Position numbers and translations under genes: made by a program
Part shown: positions 10,453 to 20,880 of the stretch, in pieces
Layout: each line of letters begins with the position of its first letter
Position numbering within the stretch: position 1 is the stretch's first letter
NCBI GenBank assembly: GCA_022036555.1
Contig: CM039126.1
Coordinates: 30,837,925-30,901,924 of the forward strand
Direction: 5' to 3'
Length of the DNA stretch: 64,000 nucleotides
Origin: Microstegium vimineum
Taxonomy: Eukaryota; Streptophyta; Magnoliopsida; Poales; Poaceae
Notes under the pieces: generated by a model
What the model was told of the DNA's origin: nothing
Databases searched by the model: none
What the model saw: the letters and a program-made list of their open reading frames with translations, nothing else

Positions 10453-11491
10453 TCAGCATCTACCTAACCCTCTAAAGCTGGAACAACTATGGACGTAGCA
10501 GTATGGGACTCTCTCTAGAGGTGGAAGCTCGGCCTCAGACTCTGCCAACTGACCCTGAGGCTCTATAACTACTTCTTCTCCCTCTGCTGGTGCCACCTTA
10601 GTAGAAACGACAACTACCTCTGTAACAACAACTGGGGGAGGCGTAGTCACCGTAGGAGCTGAACTATCCGGAGCAACCTCTAATGACGTAACTGAGGACG
10701 AGTGAGTGCCCGTAGTCGGTGGAAGCACCTCTATCGTCGCTGTCTCAAGCACTGCTCTAGTAGGTGTGGGCTCTCCGGTCAACTCACTGTAGCTAGCAGA
10801 TAGGTCACGTGTAGTCTCAGCAATCGAAGCGGCCTGAGTCAGTGTGAAGCCAGTCTGAATCAGTGTCTGACCCAGTGACACTAACCATTGGGAGACCTGA
10901 GGAGTCTGGACTAATGTCTAGTACAGTGGTGAGTGTGGCAGCTGACTCTAAAGACCACTGGTCTATAATGCTGGAGTAGCTGTCACTGTTTGAGAGGGGC
11001 CAGCTACTGATGATGGTGGCTGAGAGGAACTTGGCAGGCCAATAGGTGGTTAAAGAGACAGTATGGATCCTAACCCCAGAAGCCTCTCCAAAAGCTGAGT
11101 ATGTTGCCTCTGATAGGCAAGAAACTGCATCTGAAACTCGTCCTAACAAGCCTGGGACTAAGCCTGAGTGGTGGCCTACTATGCTGCTAGACGTCTCATG
11201 TCCTCGGCCTATCGTCGATACTACTCCTCCTGCCTCTACTCCTCTGCCTGCATCTGATCTAAGATGGAAAGGAGTGTAGGGTCCAAGGTAGCGTGAGCAG
11301 GGGCAGAACGAGAACCACCTGCCTCGTGGTCGCGTGAGCATGGAATCTACTGAGGTAGGGGCCGTAGTCCTTGTCAATGCTGTCTGACGGGATGTCATCA
11401 AGAGACTCACCCTCTGGCTAGGCGTCAAGTGCTGTGAACTCTGACTCCGCAAGACCCTCAACTGCAGCATCCTGCTACTCCTTTGTCTCAA
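10453..11491 (-). pseudogene. Low-complexity C-terminal part of retroelement protein
   Basis: Two overlapping minus-strand frames (10453-10881 and 10817-11491) rich in serine, threonine, proline and valine, with acidic patches. No domain is visible. They probably belong to one protein broken by frameshifts, downstream of the fragment at 11949-12398. Confidence 0.3.
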
Positions 11492-11708
11492 GCACTATGC
11501 CTGCCTATCTGGTGTAGGGTCCTCCTCTGCCTCTACCTCGTCCTCTGCCACGACTAGTCAGCTGCCTCATGCCGTACTTAGGGAACGCAATGGCTCGCCG
11601 CTAGTCAATAGAAGCCAACAGATTCAGTGGGCGAACAACAACTGGCGGTGTCCTCTGAAGCCCTCAGTAATCACATCGTCCATCTCACTAACAATGAGAT
11701 CCCAAATG

Positions 11709-12398
11709 TCAAATGACTGTTGTCGTATGAGGTGAGAAAGTAGCCAAAGCTGTATCTTGGCCCTCTTTGTAACCAAGATGAGGGAGGAGTGTCCGCCTCA
11801 TCACCTCATTCAGGACACGGGCAACCGACATGAGGTCCTTCGGTAACCGGCTGGACACGTCCCCGAACGGCTCTCTGAAGCAAGGACAGACAAACTCTAT
11901 GGAGGGAACCAAGCCTCCGTGGGGACGGTGAGGAGTCTCTGTCCCCCCTTAGCACAACTCATCTATATTCATATCTGAAGGACTTAGATAGAGGATCTCC
12001 CTGAACCTTTGAGCGAACACCCTGCAATCTCTGCCTCTGAAGAAATAGTGAATGAAACTATGGTCTGGCAAAACCCAGAGTGACGCGTAGAACTTCTTAA
12101 CCCAATCTGCCAAGTAAGCTCCTGAACGTCCAAGCAAATCTGCCATTCCAGGCTGGTTGGTGAGAAACAGTCTAATCTCCTCTCCGGCAGATGCAATGAT
12201 GGCCTCAAGCAAGCAAACTCTCTGAGGATAGATGGCTATGTCGCTCTCAGTGTAAGCTCTAAAGAAGTCCTCCTGGAGAGGAGTGTAGATGTCATCTCTG
12301 GCTCTAGTGTCACGAGTCGGAGGAAACGAAATGTCTGGGAGGAGCGCAGTACTCGCAATGCTGTCCATCGGGTCAGGGTGGCACCGAGGTGTGAGCAT
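11709..12398 (-). pseudogene. Putative plant transposon-protein domain fragment
   Basis: The frame 11949-12398 contains YLADWVKKFYASLWVLPDH then a VRG-like turn (FFRGRDCRVFAQRFREIL). The pattern FYA...RG...F...I..L recalls the 'putative plant transposon protein' domain found in non-autonomous grass LTR elements; this family match is from memory and unsearched. A further 67-codon frame at 11709-11912 may be its continuation after a break. Function unknown. Confidence 0.4.
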
Positions 12399-12477
12399 GG
12401 GTGGTCCGGCGTGGTCGCTCCTCTAATGGCTGCTCTGGCTCCTCCTCTTGCTCCTATGTAGCCTCAACGGGCTCTGC

Positions 12478-12774
12478 CTATGCCTCAGCTGTCTCTGCAA
12501 GCTCTAAGGCGGTCGGTGAAGCAAGTCGTGCACCTCGATGAGGTGGTGAACCTATGCGCAAGGCTCCACCCCGACCACCTCTCTCAGTGGCCTCCGCGGC
12601 CTCTGCTATTGCCAAAGCTGCTGTTGCTGCTGGATCTATCAATCTCTTCCTCTTCTTAGAAGCAACCTTATTACCCTTCTCCTGGGCAGTGGGAGGATGA
12701 CGAGGAGGTGTGGGATCCTCACTGTCACTGCCAGAAGAACCACCGACGTTCTTCACGCGTGCCATTGGGGGCAC
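12478..12774 (-). pseudogene. Basic/alanine-rich N-terminal fragment
   Basis: 98 codons, beginning MPPMARVKNVGGSSGSDSED, with a nuclear-localisation-like KKRKRL and alanine-rich helix. This type of N-terminus precedes the transposon-protein domain in related grass elements. It runs out just before the next fragment, presumably through a frameshift or stop. Confidence 0.35.
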
Positions 12775-12780
12775 GGGAAG

Positions 12781-13639
12781 ACAACGAGAACAACTGACGC
12801 TGAAAGAATCAACTGCCGGTGTGAAACTCCCAAAGAACCACTATGACTAAAAGTCTGCAAGAAATTCACTAACAATGTAACCACTGCAAGAGTGACTCCC
12901 CCTAAGTCCTAGACTGACCCTCGTGAGGCTTGGCCTCAATCCGTACTCGCGAGCTTGGCCCCGAGTTCAACTGCCACTGACTATCACCACAGCCCGCTGC
13001 TCGAGAGGAATACATAGATTTACATAACATGTATGAGTATCTAGAGATAAGAATTTCTATTGAAAAGCATGAAATGAGGTATGAAAGAGATCGGGATTCA
13101 TGCACTACCTCAATGAAACGCAAAATCCGAGATGAGAGAAATCGTTGATCCGGGTTACGCCAATCAATCTGCATACCAAATTGACTGGAAGAAGGTGGTA
13201 GTGGTGATGGCAATTGAGGGGAGATGACAACAACTAACCCTAGAACTTAGGGTTAGGGTTGGATGGGAACAGGTGGAGCAATCAGTGGGGGAGGCAACGG
13301 GCGAGAACAGGTGGAGCAAGGGCGTGCTGTGGTGGAGAGAGGGGGCAGGGGCAACTGCTTCGTCGGCGGTGAGATACGGCTGTGGCGCTGCATGTACGAA
13401 GGATCACGTGCGCGGGCGAGAAGAGAGCAGTGCGTGGGGGTGAATGCGGCAAGATGGACCAAGCGCAACATGGAGGTGAGGGCTCGCTGGCATCGTAGGG
13501 TCGCCAGAGAGGGGCAAGGCTAGCGTGGGTGAGGGAGACCTCAAGGCTATGGCATCGAGGGCGTACAAATTAGATTGAAGAACTCTCGAGGAAGGCGACA
13601 ATTTTGAAGCTTAACCCCACAACATAAAGGAGCACCGAA
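12781..13639. other. Non-coding leader-like region, partly GC-rich
   Basis: The plus-strand ORF at 13263-13523 and minus-strand ORFs at 13253-13601 overlap in several frames without domains and are treated as artefacts of GC-rich sequence. By position it may be untranslated leader of the element to the left. No clear primer binding site was found. Confidence 0.35.
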
Positions 13640-14350
13640 AGCTCTGGTGAAAGTCATCGGACCCAATACAGGGTGTGTCCGATGCGGGAACAGAGAGTTC
13701 CAGGGAGCACTGGACGCATCCGATGCCCCACCACCGGACGTTTGGAGCTTCCGGTGTGGCCTTTTTCCATGGGTAGAGTCACAGGACGCTGCCACTGGAC
13801 GCTACGCTAAAAATGGCCATGTGTCTTGAAAGGTCCTAAGTGATGGCTAGAGGGTGGGTGAATAGCCTAAAATAAAATCTGCAAAGAAACTCAACAACTT
13901 GTTAGACAATTAAACAGCGAAGCGAATTTTACGCTAGCCTACTTGTGTCGCGAAGCCATCTATTTCAACAATGCTAGCCTAATAGTTCTAAGTCACACAA
14001 GCTACTAGCTACACTAAAGAAACTAGAGCAACTACAAAAGGCTAGAACTACTAGAGCAACACTTAACAATAACAAACTAGCTAACACTAGAAAGCCTACA
14101 CAACTAGCACAACCTAATATCTCTACTAACAAGAAGAACAAAACACTAAGTAGAGAGGAAGATGATCGATATACCGCCGTGTAGAGGTGGAGTGAGCCAA
14201 TCAATAAGATAACCGATTAAGTCCAATCAATCACAATGAGACAAGGAGACACTCGATTTTTATCGAGGTTCACTAGTTTGCCAACTAGCTAGTCCTCGCT
14301 GTGGCAAGTCACTCACTTGGAGGTTCTCGCGCTAATTGACATCACACACC
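13640..14350 (-). repeat. Copia-type LTR fragments
   Basis: 13640-13826 contains copies of the GGACGCRTCCGRTG motif seen also at 9395-9470. 13827-14350, read on the minus strand, ends with GCTATTCACCCACCC...TAGGACCTTTCA, which is how SIRE-like grass copia LTRs usually end. The two parts are in an order not expected for a single intact LTR, so this is probably two fragments side by side. No primer binding site follows. The ORF at 13974-14204 is not a gene. Confidence 0.45.
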
Positions 14351-14690
14351 TGCAATTGATTTTTATACATATACGGCAGTAAAATAAATAGTATATATCT
14401 TTTCAAAGAAAGAAACAGCCGGCCACAAAACATGGAGAAGAAGCAAACAAATCGGCGCCGGCCACAAATCATGGAGTTATATAAGGGTACATGCGCACAC
14501 GCGGGATTCTACCCAAACCCGTTAGCTGCTAACGGGCCATAACACGGACATCTCCGTTAGCTATCTGTGCGGGACTGGCTGGACGGACACTCCGTTAGCT
14601 ATCTGCGCGGGACTGGCTGGCTGGATGCTCGGGTGTGCATACTGCTAGGTAGGAGTAACTACACGCGAGTGTAGGGAAAACTGACCCATA
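14351..14690. other. Short intergenic piece with a tandem duplication
   Basis: CTCCGTTAGCTATCTGYGCG followed by GGACTGGCTGG occurs twice, at about 14551 and 14591 (period 40). Otherwise nothing recognised. Confidence 0.45.
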
Positions 14691-14695
14691 TATAT

Positions 14696-14755
<60 letters not shown>

Positions 14756-14762
14756 TATATAG
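14691..14762. repeat. (TA)n microsatellite
   Basis: About 70 bases of almost pure TA dinucleotide with a few interruptions. Confidence 0.95.
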
Positions 14763-16365
14763 TTAAGCACCAAAACAATTGGCATGATTTGGCTGTGGGT
14801 GATCTGTTCTGCTGTATTAGTACAATCTTATTCATCTCTGCATTTGGTATGTACAAACTAATTATTTGTATGCCCTACCTTGATCATTGCCTGTAATATG
14901 ATTTACATAACCATGGACTAATGAACAACATGCACACGGCAACTCAACGAGCACGTGCAATTGAACAAAGTTTGCAAATTGGGGATGTAATCTCTTGGGC
15001 TGATGCTGCTTAGACAGCCATTAGGTGATCATACCTTTGCACTCCTCAATACATTTTTGACGTTAAGTATGGATGTTTTTATAATTTTTTTATATTCATT
15101 AAGGAAATAGTTTCATATTTGATAATGTTGTCTGCTGACAAAAGGTGCACATCAATATCTATTATTGCCATGGGCATGCTCTATAATTGTTAAACCTATT
15201 GTCTAGAAATTTGTATATATTGGAAATAACACTTGAATTTTTCCTATATGATGTAAGAGAATATGTTCAATTCCAAGAGTTACATTACCAAAATTTGTAT
15301 TTGTGTAATGTGCTTATGAGTAGTTTTACCTGTTATGTGTTGCATTATAATGCAAAATATTTATTCATGTATTTTCTTGTTTGAACTATGGATAAGGAAA
15401 TAAAAAGGATAATTAGAAGTGTACATGGACAGACAAACGGGATGTCAAAATGAATTATAGTTTCTCAAGGAAATAGGAGGGGACAATATGTGTCTTTGGC
15501 ATTTTTCTCTCTCAAAAATGAGCTCACCCATGAATTGGTGATGTAGATTTGGGTTTAGGGTTTGGGGTCTTACTTGAGGACACCGGACTTAGAGGGGTCA
15601 CCATAGAGTACACTGGCCTAACAGTGGTGGAGGTGGAAAAGGCATCAAGCTTGAATTGGTTAGTATCGGCAGTCGAGGCAGCATTGCACTTTGTCCTACA
15701 AAGCCAGTGGTTGCTGTGGAGCTCGTGGACCTGATGAAGTAGATGCGCCAAGGGAGGAGCAATGCCAGGAAGGTTTTTTGTCAAAAGCTGCGTAGGTGTG
15801 CCTGCCAGAGCTTTGAGGAGGTAGCAGCAGCGGTGGTGTAGGGATGGCACTTCATGTCGGGCATCGGTTGGGAATGAGGAAGAGGAAAGGAGGGAGGAAG
15901 AAGATAAGGGAGATAGTGTCAAGGGGGCACATTTCTGGCTGTTCAATTGATCCAACACCCAGAAAATGTGACTGAAGCCATAGTCAAATATCAGGCAACT
16001 GATAAGGATACAGACCCTATATTATTGATATATTTTTGTGCTGATCATGCCTTGGCAATTTACTATCTCCTTTTCTTTTCACTATTTGCTGTGATTTGCA
16101 GTTTGTTCACAACTTATGTCTTATATAACTTTTGTACTATTGTTTTATGGACACATAATCTGGAAAATACATGCCAGATCCAGCAAACTGCAAAGTTGAA
16201 GCTGAAGAACGTGATGCCTATGAGGAAGGCAACGAACCTGTAGCTATGATAGAAGAATCTCCACCTGATATTGAGCCAGATGGTTAGTGCAATTTTTTTG
16301 TTTCAATTATGTTCAAATAATTCAGATTTTTGGTTTCAGGAAATGGAACCTGCATATACTAAAAA
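14763..16365. other. Low-information stretch with one exon-like segment
   Basis: Mostly AT-rich. At 16174-16281 the plus strand reads DPANCKVEAEERDAYEEGNE and then PVAMIEESPPDIEPDG, preceded by a CAG acceptor-like site and followed by GTTAGT, a plausible donor. That looks like a real, isolated exon of unknown origin. The minus-strand ORF at 15524-15958 is serine/leucine-rich without domain features and is not called. Confidence 0.3.
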
Positions 16366-16834
16366 GGAAGCACCATTTCTCCCCCTTTGTCACACATTAC
16401 CACAAAGGAAGCACGTGTGAAAGTTGTATCAAGTCAATTCAAAAAGAGTGAAGTGATTATCAAATTAAGTTCAACCTAGACCACTTGTCCTAAATATTTA
16501 ACACGGTTTAAACCAAAGACAAGATTCTTCACACGTCTTGCAACGGTTATCTTATCTATGTTGGTTAAATACATGGAGCAAGTATTCTAGACTAAACATG
16601 TGAGGTTGCAAGCTTATCAACATATCATATGCTACCACTAGATCAATCAAAGCATAGAAGCAATAGTGGTACCATATATACATACAAATCATTTGATTTT
16701 CATGAATGAGCCTAATTAACCATGAGAGATGTCTAAATGCTCTACACAAGTCTAACAAAGGATGAATGCATATGTCAACCAATTGTACCTTACTATCTTG
16801 GAGTAGAGGCATGTCATATAAGTGTGGGGGTGCA

Positions 16835-19084
16835 TCAACTCATGTTGGAGAAATCCAAGATGTTCAACTCATTCCTTAACTTGCAAAACCTCTTCTCATC
16901 AAGTGGTTTGGTGAAAATTTTGGCTAATTGATCATCAGTTCCCACATTGTCAATTGATATGTCACCCTTTTGTTGATGATCTCTTATGAAATGATGGCTC
17001 ACATCTATGTGCTTTGTTCTTGAGTGTTGGATGGGATTGTTTGTAAGCTTCATTGCACTTTCATTGTCACATAGCAATGAAACTTTCTTGAATTTGATTC
17101 CATAATCCTCTAACGTGGCCTTCATCCATAATAGTTGTGCACAACAACTCCCCGCACTAATGTATTCGGCTTCGGCGATAGAGAGTGCCACACTATTTTT
17201 CTTCTTGGATGACCATGAGAGTAGTGATCTTCCCAAAAGTTGACATGTTCCACTAGTGCTCTTTCTATCCACTTTGCATCCTGCATAATCGGAGTCTGAA
17301 TATCCAACCAACTGAAATCTTGACCCCTTGCTATACCACAATCCAACATCTTGTGTATGCTTTAAATACCTCAATATCCTCTTTGTGGCATTCAAATGAC
17401 TCTCTCTAGGAGATGCTTGAAACCTTGCACACATGCATACACTAAACATGACATCCAGTCTTGATGCGGTCACATAGAGTAAGCTTCCAATCATTGACCG
17501 ATAGAGTGTTTGATCAACCATCATGCCACTTGTGTCACTATCCAAATGTCCATTTGTCCCCATAGGAGTACTAATGCCTTTTGCATCTTCCAAGCCAAAT
17601 TTCTTGATCATATCCTTAATGTACTTGCCTTGACTCACAAATGTACCATTCTTCATTTGCTTGATTTGAAGTTTAAGGAAACCAATCATTGACATTTCAA
17701 ACTCATTTGCCATCATTTCCCCAAACTCTTCACAAAATTCTTGATTTCTAGACCCAAAGATAATGTCAACCACATAGATTTGAAATACAAACAAGTCATT
17801 CCCAATCTTCTTAGTAAATAGGGTGGTGTCAACCAATCCAATCTTGAACCCTTTAGAGAGTATAAAGCTTCTCAACCTCTCATACCATGCTCTAGGTGCT
17901 TGTTTCAATCCATAGAGAGCCTTCTTGAGCTTGTATACATGGTTGGACTTCTTTATATCTTCAAATCTGGGTGGTTGCTCAACATATACTTCCTCATTGA
18001 TGTACCCGTTTAAGAATGCACTCTTGACATCCATTTGGTACAACTTGATATTATGTGCACAAGCATAGGCTAATAGAATCCTTATTGCCTCTAATCTTGC
18101 AACCGGAGCATATGTTTCACCAAAGTCAAGACCTTCCACTTGAGAGTAACCTTGTGCAACAAGTCTTGCTTTGTTTCTCACCACTATTCTATCTTGATCT
18201 TGCTTGTTCTTCAATACCCATTTGGTTCCAATGACATTGTGCTTTCTTGGTCTTTCTACTAGTTCCCAAACTTGATTTCTTTTGAAGTTGTTTAGCTCTT
18301 CATGCATAGCATTGATCCAATCCACATCCTTCAAAACTTCATCAATCTCGTTTAGCTCAAATGATGAGACAAAAGAGTAATGCTCATAAAATGGAGCCAA
18401 TCTTGATCTTGTTTGCACACCGCTTTGAATGCCACCAATAACTTGATCTAATGGATGATCTCTTGCAATATTGGTAGGTTGGAGCACTTGTGTATGAATG
18501 TCATTTGGTTGAGATGATGGACTTGCTTGATGTTGATCTTGCACCTGATCTTCACTTACATTTACTTGATCTTGAGAGTCACTAGCTTTTTCATTTGATG
18601 GAATGATCACTTGATCTTCATCTTCATCTTGTACTTGTCTTGGTCTAATATCACCAATATCCATGTCCTTCATAGCATCAACTAGCTTGTCACCTCTCAC
18701 ATCATCTAAGTTTTCTTCTTCATCTTGAGATCCTTGAGTTTCATCAAATTTAACATCATGAACCTCCTCAAGTGTGCCACTAGCCAAGTTCCATACTCTA
18801 TAAGCTTTTCTTGTTGTAGAATAACCAAGTAGAAATCCCTCATCACATTTCTTCTCAAACTTGTTTAGCCTTGTGCCTTTCTTAAAGATATAGCACTTGC
18901 ACCCAAATACCCTAAAGTAAGCAATGTTTGACTTTCTTCCATTCAATAGCTCATATGGAGTCTTTTCAAGCATGCGATGACAATAGAGACAATTGCTAGA
19001 GTAGGAAGCCGTATTGATAACTTTGGCCCAAAATGAATGACTAACATTGTATTCACTCAACATTGATCTTGCCATGTCAATCAA
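16835..19084 (-). pseudogene. pol: Copia pol: integrase end, reverse transcriptase, RNase H
   Basis: 749 open codons. In order: integrase C-terminal region (TPYELLNGRKSNIAYFRVFG), acidic linker, RT (NQVWELVERP, KARLVAQGYSQ, YQMDVKSAFLNG, ALYGLKQAPRAWY), then RNase H (GYSDSDYAG, KSTSG, SIAEAEYIS, CDNESAM, RTKHIDV). Despite being open, the RT core is damaged: the catalytic box reads YVVD at 17765-17776 where the family has YVDD, so one of two metal-binding aspartates is lost, and at about 17664-17690 several residues after MIG are missing. The protein should be inactive as a polymerase. The first Met is internal to the original polyprotein. Confidence 0.85.
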
Positions 19085-20000
19085 GGTTCTACTATCCCAT
19101 TTGATTGAGAAGTGTACTTTGGAGAGAATTAATGATTGATTCCAAATTCATCTATTCTTGTGTTCTTGAACTCACTCCTAATGTCACTTCTAACTCTCTT
19201 GATAGTTGTTTCAAACTCATTTTGGCATCTCTTGACAAATGACTTGAAGATATCAAATGTGTCACTCTTGTCATTCAAGAAGAATACCCATGTATATCTA
19301 GTGAAGTCATCAACTATCACAAAGCCATACTTGTTTCCACCAATACTTGTATATGTTATTGGTCCAAAGAGATCCATGTGTAATAACTCAAATTCCTTGC
19401 TTGTACTCATGATGCTCTTCTTAGGATGTGTGTTTCCAACTTGCTTTTCGGCTCGACATGAGCTACATAGCTTGTCCTTCTCAAATGTCACATCCTTCAA
19501 GCCTCTCACAAGATCATGCTTCACTAGCTTGTTCAATTGTTTCATGCCAACATGACCAAATCTTCTATGCCATAACCAACCCATGCTAGATTTGGAGATG
19601 AGATAAGTTGAGAGTTGAGTCTCACTAGCATTAAAATCCACAAGATACAAATTCTCATATCTAAATCCTTTGAAGACCATGTTAGAACCATCCACACTTA
19701 TGATTTCCACATCCTCCACACCAAAGATGCATTTGAAACCGAGATCACACAATTGGGCAACCGACAATAGATTGAATTCAAGCCTTTCAACTAGAAGCAC
19801 ATTGCTAATGCTTAGATATTTGGAGATAGCTGTCTTTCCAAGCCCTTTCACCTTGCCTTTGCCATTGTCACCAAATGTGATACTATCATAGCCATGAGTG
19901 TTATCTTGGTTGATTGAGTTGAAAATCCTTCCATCACCGGTCATGTGTTGAGTGCACCGACTATCAAGTACCCAATGCCTCCATTCGGCTTTGTACTTTA
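19085..20000 (-). pseudogene. pol: Copia protease end and integrase core
   Basis: An open frame (19129-19944) holds the GAG_pre-integrase zinc region (WHRRFGHVGMKQLNKL, CSSCRAEKQ) and the integrase core start (LLHMDLFGP, FVIVDDFTRYTWVFF). Just upstream, at 19954-19965, the protease active site reads DSRC, where family members have D-S-G, so the retropepsin should be dead. The second integrase aspartate block reads VRSDIRSEF, with the usual NG after the Asp replaced. A short indel and in-frame stops at 19085-19128 separate this frame from the rest of pol at the third catalytic residue. Confidence 0.8.
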
Positions 20001-20013
20001 CCTACAAGAGAGA

Positions 20014-20366
20014 TCAATTCTTTTTAGGTACCAAAACTAGCTTGGGTCCTCCAAGGTTAGTTACCAAGGACTTTGGTACCCAAATGGATTTCTTGGAAGT
20101 CATCCATGGTACACCAATGAACTTAGCATGAACACCATTAGTACCCTTGGAAAGGACGTAGAATGGATCAATTCTAATTGAGGATACTTGCTTAGTCTTC
20201 TTGTTCATGCATTATTGCTCATTGTGACCAACTTGCTTGCAACTTTTGCAATACCTACTAGTGTCCTTCACAAAACGAGTCTTGTGAGGAGCAAAAGCGG
20301 CCTTGCCTTTCTTGGGGGTATATCCCAATCCCTCTTTGTAGAGAGATGCTCTTTGGCTACCCAAGT
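20014..20366 (-). pseudogene. gag: Copia gag C-terminus with zinc knuckle
   Basis: The minus strand reads LGSQRASLYKEGLGYTPKK, KAAFAPHKT, then a zinc knuckle YCKSCKQVGHNEQ followed by a stop where the last knuckle cysteine region begins (CMNKK), then a basic linker ending in LVLVPKK. It is abruptly replaced at 20366/20367 by the Tat LTR. The preceding part of the same protein is at 48398-48953. Confidence 0.75.
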
Positions 20367-20841
20367 TGTTGGGGATATTACCTTCGTATACCCCCAGGGA
20401 CCTACATGGGCCTCTTGACTAGAAGACGGCCCAGCTCGAGGCCCTGCGGCACGCGACCAAGCCTGCCATGCTCGCTAGGGACTCCGCAAAGCCTTGCTCG
20501 CCAAGGAAGATCCTAGGAGATAGATTCGGATCCCTTACCTTAAGGGACCGATCGTAATCTGTTAGGATATGGAAATTGTAACCCTGCTCCTCAGCTATAT
20601 AAGGCGAGCAGGGACCCCCTCGAAAGATCCATCTACACCTCTTGTAACCTATCTCTTAGATCAATCTAGCCACCAGAACACAGGACGTAGGGTGTTACGG
20701 CGATTTGCCGTCCTGAACCTGTCTAAATCACCATGTCTATGCTCTCTGTGTTACGCTTGACCGTCGGCGCCACACCTCCGCCTAACAATCTACTACCTTG
20801 GGGTACCCCCTAGGTAGACTGTGACGCATATTTTGTCGACA
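20367..20841 (+). repeat. 5' LTR of first Tat-type gypsy element
   Basis: 475 bases from TGTTGGGGATAT to TTTTGTCGACA, followed immediately by the primer binding site. A TATA box, CTATATAAGG, lies at 20594-20603. The left flank is copia gag. No second copy of this LTR is present at the far end of the element. Confidence 0.8.
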
Positions 20842-20842
20842 G

Positions 20843-20861
20843 TTGGCGCGCCAGGTAGGGG
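20843..20861 (+). promoter_or_regulatory. Primer binding site of first Tat element
   Basis: TTGGCGCGCCAGGTAGGGG directly follows the LTR. The same sequence follows the second Tat LTR at 49405. This is the conserved primer site of grass Tat-lineage elements. Confidence 0.85.
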
Positions 20862-20880
20862 GGAGGTGTGCCACGACTCC

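Larger units (their letters stand above)
9926..12780 (-). mobile_element. Non-autonomous LTR element interior (LARD-like), decayed
   Basis: Minus-strand coding-like fragments with no RT, RNase H or integrase lie immediately inside the polypurine tract. The order on the minus strand is: 12478-12774, 11949-12398, 11709-11912, then 10453-11491. The stretch 9926-10450 holds no frame. The set resembles the large, poorly characterised protein carried by grass elements that depend on relatives for replication. The assignment to the LTR at 9905 is by adjacency. Confidence 0.4.
16366..20366 (-). mobile_element. Ty1/copia retrotransposon, 3' part (continues at 48398-48953)
   Basis: Minus-strand order is gag end, protease, integrase, RT, RNase H, the canonical copia order with integrase before RT. 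A polypurine tract (GACAAAGGGGGAGAAA on the minus strand, 16376-16391) marks the left end, where the 3' LTR should begin; the LTR is missing or cut within a few bases. The upstream gag half is found 28 kb away at 48398-48953 because other elements inserted at 20366. Lineage is SIRE/Opie-like by the KAAFAPHKT motif between coiled-coil gag and the zinc knuckle. Confidence 0.85.

Noticed and set aside
13240..13262. TTAGGGTTAGGGTT resembling a telomere repeat
   Set aside because: Only two units, of TTAGGG type and not the plant TTTAGGG, in ordinary LTR-like surroundings.
15524..15958. 144-codon minus-strand ORF
   Set aside because: Serine/leucine/proline-rich, no domain, no splice or retroelement context; kept only as part of an unassigned stretch.
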